Shown here: positions 24,597-33,414 of the stretch, in pieces
How positions within the stretch are numbered: the first letter of the stretch is position 1
How the letters are laid out: the number at the start of each line of letters is the position of its first letter
Assembly (NCBI GenBank): GCA_019459525.1
Contig: JAIBEY010000012.1
Location: 1 to 38,980, forward strand
Reading direction: 5' to 3'
DNA: 38,980 nt
Source: Prolixibacteraceae bacterium
Lineage (GTDB): Bacteria; Bacteroidota; Bacteroidia; Bacteroidales; Prolixibacteraceae
Notes under the pieces: model-generated
What the model saw: only the letters and a program-made list of their open reading frames with translations
What the model was told of the DNA's origin: nothing
Databases searched by the model: none
Position numbers and translations under genes: made by a program

Positions 24597-25376
24597 ATGA
24601 ATTTTCGATTGCCACACATGCCTGAACGACCGGAACAACCCCGTGATAAAGGGCTTACCATGGTCATGGATAAAGGGCTGAGCCTGCGCGAAGCAGAAGA
24701 TTTATGCGACATTTCGGCTCCATACTGCGATTTAATTAAGCTGGGATTTGGAACCTCCGTAATTACCAGCCGGCTCCATGAAAAAATCAGGCTTTACAAA
24801 TCTGCCGGGCTGAAACCTTATTTTGGAGGAACGCTTTTCGAAGCATTTGCTGTTCGCAACATGATGGACGATTATCGCCGCTATCTGGATGAATTTGAAA
24901 TGGAAATGGTAGAGGTTTCTGACGGGGTTATGGAACTGGATCACGATCTGAAATGCGAGTATATTGCCACCCTGAGTAAAAACTATACGGTTTTATCTGA
25001 AGTGGGCAGTAAACTGAAAGGAAAGGAAATCTCGAACGAAAAGTGGATCGAGTTTATGCAAACTGAATTATCAGCCGGAGCCTGGAAAGTCATTGCCGAA
25101 GCCCGTGAGAGTGGCAATATGGGAATTTACAACGACGACGGATCGGCCAATTTCGAACTAATTCTGGCCATAAAAAAAGCGCTCAATCCCGACGATATAC
25201 TCTGGGAAGCTCCATTAAAAAACCAACAGGTTTGGTTCATTAAACTTTTAGGGCCAAATGTTAACCTAGGAAACATTGCAACTAACGAAATTATTCCGCT
25301 CGAAACGTTAAGACTCGGGCTGCGAGGCGATACGCTGCTTACATTTTTACCCTGTATTCACAACTGGGACATATAA
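24597..25376 (+). CDS. Phosphosulfolactate synthase (ComA) family protein
   Basis: 259 aa, length and pattern of the ComA TIM barrel: RPEQPRDKGLTMVMDKGL at the N terminus, DLIKLGFGTSVI, KPYFGGTLFEAF, VEVSDGVMEL, and the EAPLKNQQVWFIKLLGPNVNLGNI end. ComA adds sulfite to phosphoenolpyruvate to give phosphosulfolactate, the first step to coenzyme M in methanogens. Bacteria of this phylum do not make coenzyme M, and no ComB/ComC neighbours are present, so the product may feed another sulfonate or the activity may differ. Cotranscribed with the TPR gene; closed by the hairpin at 25381-25409. Confidence 0.85.
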   Translation: MNFRLPHMPERPEQPRDKGLTMVMDKGLSLREAEDLCDISAPYCDLIKLGFGTSVITSRLHEKIRLYKSAGLKPYFGGTLFEAFAVRNMMDDYRRYLDEFEMEMVEVSDGVMELDHDLKCEYIATLSKNYTVLSEVGSKLKGKEISNEKWIEFMQTELSAGAWKVIAEARESGNMGIYNDDGSANFELILAIKKALNPDDILWEAPLKNQQVWFIKLLGPNVNLGNIATNEIIPLETLRLGLRGDTLLTFLPCIHNWDI

Positions 25377-25380
25377 ACGC

Positions 25381-25409
25381 AAAGGTGGTCTGATAGATCA
25401 CCTTTTTTT
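25381..25409 (+). terminator. Terminator after the ComA-like gene
   Basis: Ten-bp stem (25381-25390 with 25396-25405, one G-T pair), 5-base loop and seven Ts (25403-25409), 5 bp past the stop codon. Confidence 0.9.
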
Positions 25410-25428
25410 CATCGGTAACATAGAAGCA

Positions 25429-25986
25429 ATGAAACCAACACTCTTACTGGTCGATATTCAGAACGATTATTTCCCCGGTGGAAAAATGGAACTGGTAAAC
25501 ATGGAACCGGCCACCAGACAGGCACAGCAACTACTATCCTACTTTAGGAGCAACCAATGGCCTGTTGTTTTTATTCAACATCTCGCTATAAAACCTCATG
25601 CGAGTTTTTTTATTCCGGGAACAACGGGAGCCGAAATACACGATTCCATACTCCCAATTGAAAATGAACCCGTTATCACAAAAAAATTTCCAAATAGCTT
25701 TCGGGATACAAGTCTTCATACCCATTTGCAGGCATCTAAGGTCACCCAATTAGTTATTTGCGGGGCAATGACTCACATGTGTATTGACACTACCACCCGC
25801 GCAGCTTCCGATTTGGGCTATTCGTGCACCCTCATTTCTGATGGATGCGCCACACGTGATCTGGTTTTTAACGAACAGAAAGTAAAAGCCGCCGATGTTC
25901 AATTGGCTTACATGGCTGCCTTAAACGGAAGTTTTGCCCAGGTTATTTCAACACAGCAATTCATTGACATGCAAAAAACGGAGTAA
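25429..25986 (+). CDS. Isochorismatase-family cysteine hydrolase
   Basis: 185 aa. Catalytic triad visible: D9 (LLLVDIQNDYF), K86 (TKKFPNSF) and C118 (GAMTHMCIDTTTRAA), with the cis-peptide region ahead of the nucleophile. Nicotinamidases and diverse amidases share this fold; the metal-site histidines of true nicotinamidases are not evident, so the substrate is open. Cytoplasmic, monocistronic, 20 bp after the terminator of the preceding gene. Confidence 0.9.
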   Translation: MKPTLLLVDIQNDYFPGGKMELVNMEPATRQAQQLLSYFRSNQWPVVFIQHLAIKPHASFFIPGTTGAEIHDSILPIENEPVITKKFPNSFRDTSLHTHLQASKVTQLVICGAMTHMCIDTTTRAASDLGYSCTLISDGCATRDLVFNEQKVKAADVQLAYMAALNGSFAQVISTQQFIDMQKTE

Positions 25987-26001
25987 CAAAAAGGCATAAA
26001 A

Positions 26002-26043
26002 AACCCGCCGGGTAAGGTGTGAGGTAATTTTCCGGCGGGGGTT
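26002..26043 (-). terminator. Terminator of the metal-handling operon
   Basis: Ten-bp GC-rich stem AACCCGCCGG (26002-26011) with CCGGCGGG plus GTT (26032-26043), 20-base loop. On the minus strand the stem is followed by a T-rich stretch (GGGTTTTTTATG). It is about 150 bp past the HMA gene and also ends the convergent hydrolase gene. Confidence 0.7.
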
Positions 26044-26188
26044 AATAAATAAATTGCAATTATCTGTAATTCAGAATTTATTCAACAGCAAGTCTGGCTT
26101 ACAATCCATATTATTCAGCCGGAACTATTCAAAAATAAAGAAAAATTCCTGAAAGTTTAACCAACCCTTCAGATTTCAGCAACAAGAT

Positions 26189-26527
26189 TTACTTTTTAGG
26201 TGTTTCGCCAACTAAGTTCTTATATTCTGTTTCCGTAATTGGATTTGCTTCATATCCCTGTTTTTTAATGCCTTGTGCCAGATTTTCAGCAGTATTTTTC
26301 CCTGATTTGTACACCACTTTGATGGTATTCGTTTTCAGGTCAACTTTCAGATCCTTCACTCCTTTTTCAAACTTCAGAAAATTGGTCAACGTTAATTCAC
26401 AGTTATGGCAATCCATACTCGTCTTATAACAAACAGTAACCAGATCATTTTTAGGGTCTTGTGCACTTACAGCGATAGCAAAAACGAACACCAAAAAGCT
26501 AAATAAAATCGTTTGAATTGTTTTCAT
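26189..26527 (-). CDS. Secreted heavy-metal-associated (HMA) domain protein
   Basis: 112 aa with a signal peptide (MKTIQTILFSFLVFVFAIAVSAQ) and one HMA domain (about 30-95) carrying the metal-binding pair C40 and C43 (MDCHNCELTL) and the ferredoxin-like beta-alpha-beta pattern. A periplasmic metallochaperone, most probably for copper. It lies 1 bp after the TonB receptor gene, so the receptor probably hands metal to it, or the reverse. Overall layout recurs in Bacteroidota next to receptors of this type. Confidence 0.88.
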   Translation of the reverse strand: MKTIQTILFSFLVFVFAIAVSAQDPKNDLVTVCYKTSMDCHNCELTLTNFLKFEKGVKDLKVDLKTNTIKVVYKSGKNTAENLAQGIKKQGYEANPITETEYKNLVGETPKK

Positions 26528-26528
26528 A

Positions 26529-28736
26529 TTATTTCGATTTATGGTTTAAAGTTATCCTAATTCCTGCGTAAAATTTACGTCCCATTACCGGGCCCCAGAT
26601 TCGGGTAGCATCAAAAGTAGTTCCAAACGGGTTGTCGGCTCCAATCACCGGATGATCCTGAGTATAATCCAGCAAATTTTCGGCTCCGGCATAGAGATTC
26701 CAGTAACGGAAATATTTAGTTACCTGAGCATTCATCACGACAAATGAAGGGAATTCGGTTGGTGAATTGACCGGGCTTCCGGCAACAACAGGCAAACGCC
26801 CTTCTCCATTAAACTGAGCATTATAATCGAACATCCACTTTTTCAGGCGGTCAGTATAATTTACCGTTATCAACCCTTTGTATTTGCCCGATAATGGTTT
26901 ACGAACCAACTGATGATTGATGGTTTGTTTTACATCAGTTACCCGGTACGCTGCGGTAACATCAAGTCGCGGCAAAACTTCGTACCTGAGTTCCAACTGA
27001 TAACTGTTTGCAAACGACTTACCATCTAAAGATGTCAGCAGTATTTGACTGTCCGAACTTTCGCGATCGACGACCAACTGGTTAATAAAATCGGTTCGGT
27101 AATATTCAAGACCAATATGAAAAGGCCGTTCTGCAAAATGAATTTCCTGATTGATACTTGCACCATAATTCCAGGCTTCCTCCAAAATCTCATCTTCTAC
27201 AAAACTTAACGAGCGCGAATTGGCCAGCAGAAAACTGTTTTCGGCTAAAATCCGTGGAGTACGGTAACCTTTTCCGGCAGAAGCGCGCAAATTCAGGCGT
27301 TCGCCGGGCGCATATTTTACATGAAAGCGCGGAGTTATGAACGTACCCATCGTGTTGTGAAAATCAGCACGCAAGCCCGCCATCAGGGTAAACTTCAAAC
27401 TGGGTTTATACGTGTATTCACTAAACACACCGGGAACAACTTCATCGGTGTTAATCGAACTTTGATTCAAAATTTCATCAGCCTGATCCACAATTAAGCT
27501 AACGCCTGAGTTTAACGTATGTACATTCAGCTTATCAATCGAAAACGTATGAACCAGGTTTCCATACAGGGTATATTCGTTTCCGGAATAGCCATTCAGG
27601 CCATAATACGAATCCATTTCGTGGTAAGTAAAATTCGAAATAAGCGCTAAACTGTGGCGCAAACTTAAATCATAGCCAGCTTTTACATAGCCTTCAAACC
27701 GTTCATTACTTACGTTCACACCGTATGGATTGGAAACATTACGTTGCATATTTTTCCTAAAATCGGTTTGACCGCCAACACGGTCTTCATTCAAATAGTG
27801 GGCTCCGGCATGAAACATAAAACCAGTACCTGAAGTATATTTCCATTGATTGAACAAATGAATCTGTTTCATCAGAGGTTCGTCAAGAAACCCATCCATG
27901 TTGTGATCAATCCGGTTCTGAAAATTTTCGCCATGAACAAAAAATGCCGTGGATGTCTTTTCCGAAAGTTTTACCGAAAAGTTTGAATTCACCTCTGTTT
28001 TGCCTTCAGCAGAACCAAAAAGATTAAAATGAAACAGTTCAACAGCATCAGGCTTTTTAAAGTTGGCATTAATCTGCCCGGTAATCGACTCATAACCATT
28101 CACAACCGAAGCAGCTCCTTTTGAAACCTGGATCGATTCGAGCCATGGGCCGGGAATATAAGTCAACCCGTAATTGGTTGCCAGACCCCGCAAATTCGGA
28201 AAGTTCTCGGTTTGCAATTGCGAATAAGTGCCGTCGAGCCCCAATAATTTGATCTGTTTGGCGCCGGTAATGGCATCGTTATACGAAACATCAACCGAAG
28301 GATTGGTCATAAAACTCTCAGACAGGTTGCAACAGGCCGCCTTCTGCAACTCGGCACCATTGATATGTTGCGTATAAATGGGATTTATCTGCGAAATGTA
28401 TGTGCCCTTATTTTTCTGAACAACAGTAACTTCATCCAGTTCCAGATTTTTATCCAGAACAACATTCACCTCCTGTTCTCCATTCCATTTCACGGTATCT
28501 GTTGAAAAACCAACAAAACTAAAAACCAACAAATGACTCGTTTTATTGGGTTTGATTGTAAACACGCCATTTTCATCGGCCATTGTTCCCACAGATGTTC
28601 CGGCCCATGAAACACCCGCCCCAGGTAAAACAACCTTTTGATTGTTCTCCATACCAAAAACTTTACCTTTAATTGGATTGGAAAAACCAGAAAACGGGAA
28701 GCACATCACTAGTAAAATAATGACTCTTTTCATCAT
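26529..28736 (-). CDS. TonB-dependent outer-membrane receptor, metal-associated type
   Basis: 735 aa from the ATG at 28734-28736; the adjacent ATG (28731-28733) gives MKRVIILLVMCFPFSGFSN, an equally good signal-peptide start, and the open frame begins 7 codons further up. Order: signal peptide, CarboxypepD_reg-like domain (about 20-105), plug (about 115-225, with a double cysteine in KAACCNLSESF and LLGLDGTYSQLQTENFPNLRG), then a 22-strand barrel ending in AGIRITLNHKSK. The CC-containing plug is the kind found beside HMA and HYC_CC_PP proteins, so a transition metal or its chelate is the likely cargo (inference). Uptake needs TonB/ExbBD encoded elsewhere. Confidence 0.9.
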   Translation of the reverse strand: MMKRVIILLVMCFPFSGFSNPIKGKVFGMENNQKVVLPGAGVSWAGTSVGTMADENGVFTIKPNKTSHLLVFSFVGFSTDTVKWNGEQEVNVVLDKNLELDEVTVVQKNKGTYISQINPIYTQHINGAELQKAACCNLSESFMTNPSVDVSYNDAITGAKQIKLLGLDGTYSQLQTENFPNLRGLATNYGLTYIPGPWLESIQVSKGAASVVNGYESITGQINANFKKPDAVELFHFNLFGSAEGKTEVNSNFSVKLSEKTSTAFFVHGENFQNRIDHNMDGFLDEPLMKQIHLFNQWKYTSGTGFMFHAGAHYLNEDRVGGQTDFRKNMQRNVSNPYGVNVSNERFEGYVKAGYDLSLRHSLALISNFTYHEMDSYYGLNGYSGNEYTLYGNLVHTFSIDKLNVHTLNSGVSLIVDQADEILNQSSINTDEVVPGVFSEYTYKPSLKFTLMAGLRADFHNTMGTFITPRFHVKYAPGERLNLRASAGKGYRTPRILAENSFLLANSRSLSFVEDEILEEAWNYGASINQEIHFAERPFHIGLEYYRTDFINQLVVDRESSDSQILLTSLDGKSFANSYQLELRYEVLPRLDVTAAYRVTDVKQTINHQLVRKPLSGKYKGLITVNYTDRLKKWMFDYNAQFNGEGRLPVVAGSPVNSPTEFPSFVVMNAQVTKYFRYWNLYAGAENLLDYTQDHPVIGADNPFGTTFDATRIWGPVMGRKFYAGIRITLNHKSK

Positions 28737-28790
28737 AAAAATATTACGAAGATTCATAATCGGATTAAAAAACTCAACTAATTAATCGGA

Positions 28791-29279
28791 CTATGCTAAA
28801 AGGTCAATTTTACGCTGATTGATGAAATTAAGAAGAACCCGCCCATGTGGATAATTTTGTGGCGGCGAATAATCCGGAAAGACTTTAGGACTGTTAGATG
28901 TGTCAATGATCTGACACAAAACGGCCTCTGGAAAATTAACCAGGAATAACTGTTGGGCAAATGGGTATTCCAAACCGGAATCTGCGCCAGAATGATCAGT
29001 CAATTTCAGGTATGTAACTGTCGGAGTATCGCAGTTACACGACTTGCAGGTTTGAATATCGTCTGTGTTATCACCCGATTCGGCACGTGAACAACAAGAC
29101 CCCACAGCAATAACATTGTCAATACAAACTTCAGGTTCGGTGTACATGGAGATGCTGGTACTGTCAGAACACGCACAATGTGTCTGGAACAGCACCACTC
29201 CGGTCGATAAAAACAAGTAAAACACTGCGAGCAGAAACACCAATATTTGCCTGAAATAATTCACAGCACAAAAGTACAA
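28791..29279 (-). CDS. HYC_CC_PP-like small cysteine-rich envelope protein
   Basis: Up to 162 aa. A hydrophobic signal segment (QILVFLLAVFYLFLSTGVVLF) is followed by QTHCAC, GSCCS, SCNCD and a C-terminal YSPPQNYP, the order of marks that names the HYC_CC_PP family. The cysteines suggest metal binding in the envelope. First gene of the unit with the TonB receptor (54 bp to its chosen ATG) and HMA protein. A TACTTTTG promoter box overlaps the first codons, so translation may start downstream, for example at the GTG at 29262-29264; the 5' end is uncertain. Confidence 0.65.
   Translation of the reverse strand: MYFCAVNYFRQILVFLLAVFYLFLSTGVVLFQTHCACSDSTSISMYTEPEVCIDNVIAVGSCCSRAESGDNTDDIQTCKSCNCDTPTVTYLKLTDHSGADSGLEYPFAQQLFLVNFPEAVLCQIIDTSNSPKVFPDYSPPQNYPHGRVLLNFINQRKIDLLA
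29269..29276 (-). promoter_or_regulatory. TACTTTTG -7 element of the metal-handling operon
   Basis: Exact TAnnTTTG match on the minus strand that falls inside the longest reading of the first gene. If used, the mRNA would be almost leaderless at the GTG near 29264. Confidence 0.4.
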
Positions 29280-29377
29280 TTCATAGAACTATAAAAAAAC
29301 GAATTTAAATACATTAACAAAAGCAACTCTGTCTCAATTCTTGAAAACAATTAACTTTATGCATTAAATTTTAAGAC

Positions 29378-29899
29378 ATGAAACGAAATTACAAGTATCT
29401 TATCCTGTTCATTTTTATTTTTTCGTACTTCATTGGTTTTACCCAGGAAGAAACAACGCTGGTAAAAAAGATGGAACCTGTTCCTGAATTTAGTTTTGAA
29501 AAGAGCCCGGGGAAAAATCAAAATATAAGCGAACTGAAAGGAAAAACTGTTCTGATTACATTTTTTGCGACCTGGTGCGGCCCTTGCAGACAGGAATTAC
29601 CACATATCCAATCGGAAATTTTTAATAAATATAAAAACGACTCAAATTTCGAAATTCTTATTTTTGGCCGTGAGCACAACTGGGAAGAAGTAAATAAATT
29701 TAAAGCTGACAACAAATTCTCAATGCCCTTTTATCCTGATCCGGAGCGTAAAATATACGCGAAATTTGCAGGGCAATACATTCCCAGAAACTTTTTGATT
29801 TCGCCCGAAGGAAAAGTAATTTACAGCTCAATCGGATTCAATGAAAAAGACTTCAAAGAATTAAAGGAGTTAATTGAGTCACAAACTAAAAACAAATAA
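29378..29899 (+). CDS. TlpA-like periplasmic thiol-disulfide oxidoreductase
   Basis: 173 aa. Signal peptide or membrane anchor (YLILFIFIFSYFIGFTQ), then a thioredoxin-fold domain with the active site FATWCGPCRQELP and the cis-proline region QYIPRNFLISPEGKVIY. TlpA/ResA-type proteins reduce disulfides in envelope proteins such as cytochromes or copper-site proteins. It is divergent from the cysteine-rich metal-handling operon, so it may keep those cysteines reduced (inference). Followed by a strong terminator. Confidence 0.92.
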   Translation: MKRNYKYLILFIFIFSYFIGFTQEETTLVKKMEPVPEFSFEKSPGKNQNISELKGKTVLITFFATWCGPCRQELPHIQSEIFNKYKNDSNFEILIFGREHNWEEVNKFKADNKFSMPFYPDPERKIYAKFAGQYIPRNFLISPEGKVIYSSIGFNEKDFKELKELIESQTKNK

Positions 29900-29937
29900 C
29901 CCAGACCGCTTTTACGGCCTGGGTCTCCTATTTTTTT
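29899..29937 (+). terminator. Terminator after the TlpA-like gene
   Basis: Stem ACCCAGACCG (29899-29908) with CGGCCTGGGT (29915-29924), one mismatch, followed by seven Ts (29931-29937). It overlaps the stop codon. Confidence 0.88.
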
Positions 29938-29959
29938 ACCGGGTTTGCCTTCCTTTAAA

Positions 29960-30337
29960 TTATTTGGCAGCTATCGTTTCAATTTCAACCAGAACTCCTA
30001 ACGGAAGATCTTTTACTGCAAAGGCGGCACGGGCCGGGGCTTCGTGCGCATAGTATTTCGCGTAAACTTCATTCATTGCCTTAAAATTGGCAATATCGCT
30101 AAGCAGACAAGTTGATTTTACCACATCGCTGTAAGTATAGCCGGCTTCGGTTAATATAGCGCCTATGTTTTTTAAAACCTGTTCGGTTTGCTCCTGAATT
30201 CCACCTTCCACAATTTTCATTGTTTGAGGATCGAGCGGAATCTGTCCCGATACATAAAGGGTTCCGTTTACTTCAACGGCCTGACTGTATGGCCCTACTG
30301 CCGCAGGTGCCAGATTGGTTTCTATAATACGTTTCAT
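29960..30337 (-). CDS. ridA: RidA-family reactive-imine deaminase
   Basis: 125 aa, the standard length of RidA (YjgF/YER057c/UK114). Marks: NLAPAAVGPYSQAVEVNGTLYVSGQIPLD at the N terminus, and the active-site arginine in APARAAFAVKDLPLGVLVEIE. The trimer hydrolyses 2-aminoacrylate and other enamines or imines formed by PLP enzymes, in the cytoplasm. It lies downstream of thioredoxin reductase but beyond a terminator, so it is probably transcribed separately. Confidence 0.95.
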   Translation of the reverse strand: MKRIIETNLAPAAVGPYSQAVEVNGTLYVSGQIPLDPQTMKIVEGGIQEQTEQVLKNIGAILTEAGYTYSDVVKSTCLLSDIANFKAMNEVYAKYYAHEAPARAAFAVKDLPLGVLVEIETIAAK

Positions 30338-30373
30338 AATTTATTGAGATTTAAAGATTCAAAAATAAGCAAA

Positions 30374-30408
30374 AACCCGGAATGAATATGGTAATATCAT
30401 TCCGGGTT
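30374..30408 (-). terminator. Terminator of thioredoxin reductase
   Basis: About 15-bp stem AACCCGGAATGA..TAT with ATA..TCATTCCGGGTT, a 4-base loop and a TTTTT run on the minus strand, 24 bp past the stop of the gene at 30432. Confidence 0.9.
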
Positions 30409-30431
30409 CTACTATAGTATTGTCATTCAGC

Positions 30432-31430
30432 TTAACCGTGTTTTTCAGAAAGATACCTTTCTGCATCAATAGCAGCCATACAACCCGAACCGGCGGCGGT
30501 AACAGCCTGACGATAAATTGAATCCTGCACATCGCCACAGGCAAATACTCCGGGAACATTGGTTTTAGAACTACCCGGAATTGTTTTTATGTATCCGACT
30601 TCATCCGTATCAATAAAATCTTTGACAAAGTCAGAATTTGGGGTATGTCCAATGGCCAGGAAGAATCCGTCAATTTTAATCGTTACCTCTTCTTCTTCCG
30701 GAGTACCTTTCTTTTTCCATAAAATTGCACCTTCCACAACACCGTCACCGGTCAAACCTTTAGTTTGATGTTCCCACAGCACTTCGATGTTCTTTGTTTT
30801 CAATACACGGTCCTGCATCACTTTCGACGCGCGAAGTTCGTTCCGTCGAACAATGAGATATACTTTATTAACAATCCCTGCCAGATAAATAGCCTCTTCA
30901 GCGGCAGTGTCGCCACCACCCACTACAGCCACATCTTTCCCGCGGTAGAAAAACCCATCGCAGGTTGCACAAGCAGAAACTCCGCCACCGGCGTACTTTT
31001 TCTCATCTTCTAAACCCAGATATTTGGCTGTGGCACCGGTTGCAATAATCACCACCTCCGATTCTATCAGCTTCTTCTCGTCAATCCAAACCTTGTGAAC
31101 AGCTCCTGAGAAATCGACTTTAGTTGCCAATCCCCAGCGAATATCAGTTCCAAAACGAACGGCCTGTGCTTTTAAGTCGTCCATCAAAACAGGGCCTGTT
31201 ACCCCTTCCGGATAACCTGGAAAGTTTTCGACCTCGGTAGTTGTTGTCAATTGCCCTCCCGGCTGAAGACCTTCGAACATCACCGGATTCATATTCGCAC
31301 GCGCTGCATAAATAGCAGCTGTGTAGCCGGCAGGTCCAGAACCAATAATCAGGCATTTCACTTTTTCAGTTTCAACCGGTTGATTGGTATTTTCACTCTT
31401 TATATCGTCAAGATTCATAGATTTAAACAT
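30432..31430 (-). CDS. trxB: Thioredoxin-disulfide reductase
   Basis: 332 aa, with an N-terminal extension of about 20 residues over the usual start; MNLDDIK at residue 6 is an alternative. FAD site IIGSGPAGYTAAIYAARA (29-46), redox pair C154 and C157 in ACATCDG, NADPH site VVGGGDTAAEEA, and the closing FAD stretch GVFACGDVQD. It transfers electrons from NADPH to thioredoxin in the cytoplasm. Monocistronic, with an own promoter and terminator. Confidence 0.96.
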   Translation of the reverse strand: MFKSMNLDDIKSENTNQPVETEKVKCLIIGSGPAGYTAAIYAARANMNPVMFEGLQPGGQLTTTTEVENFPGYPEGVTGPVLMDDLKAQAVRFGTDIRWGLATKVDFSGAVHKVWIDEKKLIESEVVIIATGATAKYLGLEDEKKYAGGGVSACATCDGFFYRGKDVAVVGGGDTAAEEAIYLAGIVNKVYLIVRRNELRASKVMQDRVLKTKNIEVLWEHQTKGLTGDGVVEGAILWKKKGTPEEEEVTIKIDGFFLAIGHTPNSDFVKDFIDTDEVGYIKTIPGSSKTNVPGVFACGDVQDSIYRQAVTAAGSGCMAAIDAERYLSEKHG

Positions 31431-31732
31431 GCTATTATTTTTTTTAATTTGATTTCAAAGTTACAAAACAAGAATTAACGAACAACATTCACAATATCAA
31501 TAATAGTTATCCCGTTATAGAATAAACCAAAGGACTCATTTATCTCCTTCCCTAATCAGTTATACCTATCGGTTCAGCATGAGAAATTCCTATTCTCAGA
31601 TTTAAATTAAGAATAAATATCATATGTTATTAATTATTAATAAATTACAAAATAATTTACTAAAAATTTAACATCTTTTAAGAAACATTTATTCAATTTT
31701 AGTGTATCAACAAATACGAAAAACGATAAGTC
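31431..31732. other. Divergent intergenic region, 302 bp
   Basis: Carries the trxB promoter (31456-31485) on the minus strand; the rest, about 31600-31730, is very AT-rich and should hold the plus-strand promoter of the small ORF and glycosyltransferase. No gene or hairpin recognised. Confidence 0.55.
31456..31485 (-). promoter_or_regulatory. Promoter of trxB
   Basis: On the minus strand TTG (31483-31485), 19 bases, TAACTTTG (31456-31463), ending 25 bp before the ATG. Spacing and both boxes match the Bacteroidota sigma-ABfr consensus. Confidence 0.75.
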
Positions 31733-31984
31733 ATGAAAGCAAAAGAAAGGAATACTGGCTTCCGGAAACACTCAGATGAAAACATTCCGATTAGTGATTT
31801 GTGGTATTTCAGTGATCCCACAGAACAACATTCGCCAGCTCAGAAAAAAGAATCGGAAACGTATGATCCCTCCAGAAAAGTGATCAGAGGAAGAACCGAT
31901 CACTTAATTTCCAGAACTCCCGAAAGAAAAACGTTTAAGCGGGAGTGTACTTTTGTAGTTGACTGGCAATTAACCGATGGTTAA
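31733..31984 (+). CDS. Hypothetical 83-aa protein
   Basis: 83 aa, strongly polar and basic in the second half (SRKVIRGRTDHLISRTPERKTFKREC), no membrane segment, no recognised domain. It lies alone on the plus strand ahead of the glycosyltransferase (134-bp gap) and within AT-rich DNA, and no overlapping frame competes with it. A small regulatory or leader protein is possible; it may also be chance. Confidence 0.45.
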   Translation: MKAKERNTGFRKHSDENIPISDLWYFSDPTEQHSPAQKKESETYDPSRKVIRGRTDHLISRTPERKTFKRECTFVVDWQLTDG

Positions 31985-32118
31985 CCACGCTCGCTTGTAT
32001 TTTAAACCATTTATGCAACTAATTAACCTTTATTTCACCCAAAACCATTTTTTCAGGGCATTCGATTGTCGTGATAGTAAGAATTATTCATTAACCCCAA
32101 TAATAATTCAAAAAGATC

Positions 32119-33399
32119 ATGAATGTGCTAATGTTCGGGTGGGAATTTCCTCCAAATATTTCGGGTGGTTTAGGTACTGCCTGTAAGGGAATTGTAAATG
32201 GACTCTCCGCCTTTGATGACATTCATGTGCTTTTTGTAGTCCCAAAATTGTTGGGGAACGAAAAAACCTCCCGATTTGAGTTGATTGACGCTGAAAAAGT
32301 TGCCTCAACGGAAAAAATAGTATTAACAGAATATAGCCATGCCCAAACAACCTTAGAAGTTTCTTCCAGGCTACTTCCGTATGACAATCCTGAAGAATTT
32401 AGCAAACAAAAACATTTCTCTACCGGGGAAATGAAGCAATCCGTTTCTGAGCATAACCCTCACAAATTCCATTTTTCGGGAAAATACGGACCTGATCTTT
32501 TTGATGAAATCAATAACTATGCTTTGGTTGCGCAGACTATCGCAGAAAAGCACCAATTCGACCTCATTCATGTACACGACTGGCTAACTTTTCCCGCCGG
32601 TATTTCTGCGAGGCAAATATCAGGAAAACCACTCGTAGCTCATGTACATTCAACCGATTTTGACCGTAGCGGAGGAAAAATAAATCCCAGGATTTACAAC
32701 ATCGAAAAGCAAGGATTTGAACAGGCTGACAGCATTATTACGGTGAGTAACCGGATAAAACAAAGGCTCGTTGACGATTATGGAATTCAGGCAAACAAAA
32801 TCACTACCGTGTATAATGCAATCGACCCGCAACTTCAGACAAACACCACTAAAAAACGCAAAAAAAGTGAGGATAAAATAGTAACGTTTTTGGGACGAAT
32901 AACCATACAAAAAGGACCTGAGTACTTTATGGAAGTGGCCAGGTTAGTACTGCAACGGATGAAAAATGTTCGGTTTATCATGGCCGGGAACGGTGATATG
33001 ATGGCGCATATGGTTGAGTTGTGTGCCCGGTATGGGATAAGCGATAAATTCAGATTTGCGGGTTTTCTGAAAGGAAATGAGATAAATGAAGTACTGCAAA
33101 TGAGCGATATTTTTATTATGCCTTCCGTTTCAGAACCTTTTGGTATTGTTCCGCTGGAAGCGATGCAAGCCAAAGTGCCGGTCATTATTTCGCGTCAATC
33201 CGGGGTATCCGAATTAATCCGGAATGTTATAAAAACAGATTTCTGGGATATTCAGGCCATGGCCGATGCCATTCATGGAATAATTGGACATCGGTCTCTG
33301 TCAAAAACCATGGCCTTTGAAGGAAACCAGGAAGTAAACCGCCTGAACTGGAATATGGCAGCAGGTAATATCCGGGATGTTTATTTTAACACAATTTAA
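32119..33399 (+). CDS. GT-B glycosyltransferase, GT4/GT5 type
   Basis: 426 aa. N-terminal Rossmann half begins MNVLMFGWEFPPNISGGLGT with the glycine loop of glycogen-synthase-like enzymes; HVHDWLT (151-157) and PLVAHVHSTD mark the acceptor side. The C-terminal half has FLGRITIQKGPEYF and the E-x7-E nucleotide-sugar motif with E339 and E347 (SEPFGIVPLEAM). In Bacteroidota this protein normally sits between a glycogen debranching enzyme and a GH57 protein and is taken as a glycogen synthase. Here a GH57-like gene follows after 15 bp, but no debranching enzyme precedes it. Active-site motifs look intact. Confidence 0.88.
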   Translation: MNVLMFGWEFPPNISGGLGTACKGIVNGLSAFDDIHVLFVVPKLLGNEKTSRFELIDAEKVASTEKIVLTEYSHAQTTLEVSSRLLPYDNPEEFSKQKHFSTGEMKQSVSEHNPHKFHFSGKYGPDLFDEINNYALVAQTIAEKHQFDLIHVHDWLTFPAGISARQISGKPLVAHVHSTDFDRSGGKINPRIYNIEKQGFEQADSIITVSNRIKQRLVDDYGIQANKITTVYNAIDPQLQTNTTKKRKKSEDKIVTFLGRITIQKGPEYFMEVARLVLQRMKNVRFIMAGNGDMMAHMVELCARYGISDKFRFAGFLKGNEINEVLQMSDIFIMPSVSEPFGIVPLEAMQAKVPVIISRQSGVSELIRNVIKTDFWDIQAMADAIHGIIGHRSLSKTMAFEGNQEVNRLNWNMAAGNIRDVYFNTI

Positions 33400-33414
33400 T
33401 CGAATTTTATAGCA

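Noticed and set aside
31977-32186. 69-codon frame between the 83-aa ORF and the glycosyltransferase
   Set aside because: Overlaps both neighbours out of phase and shows no protein-like pattern.
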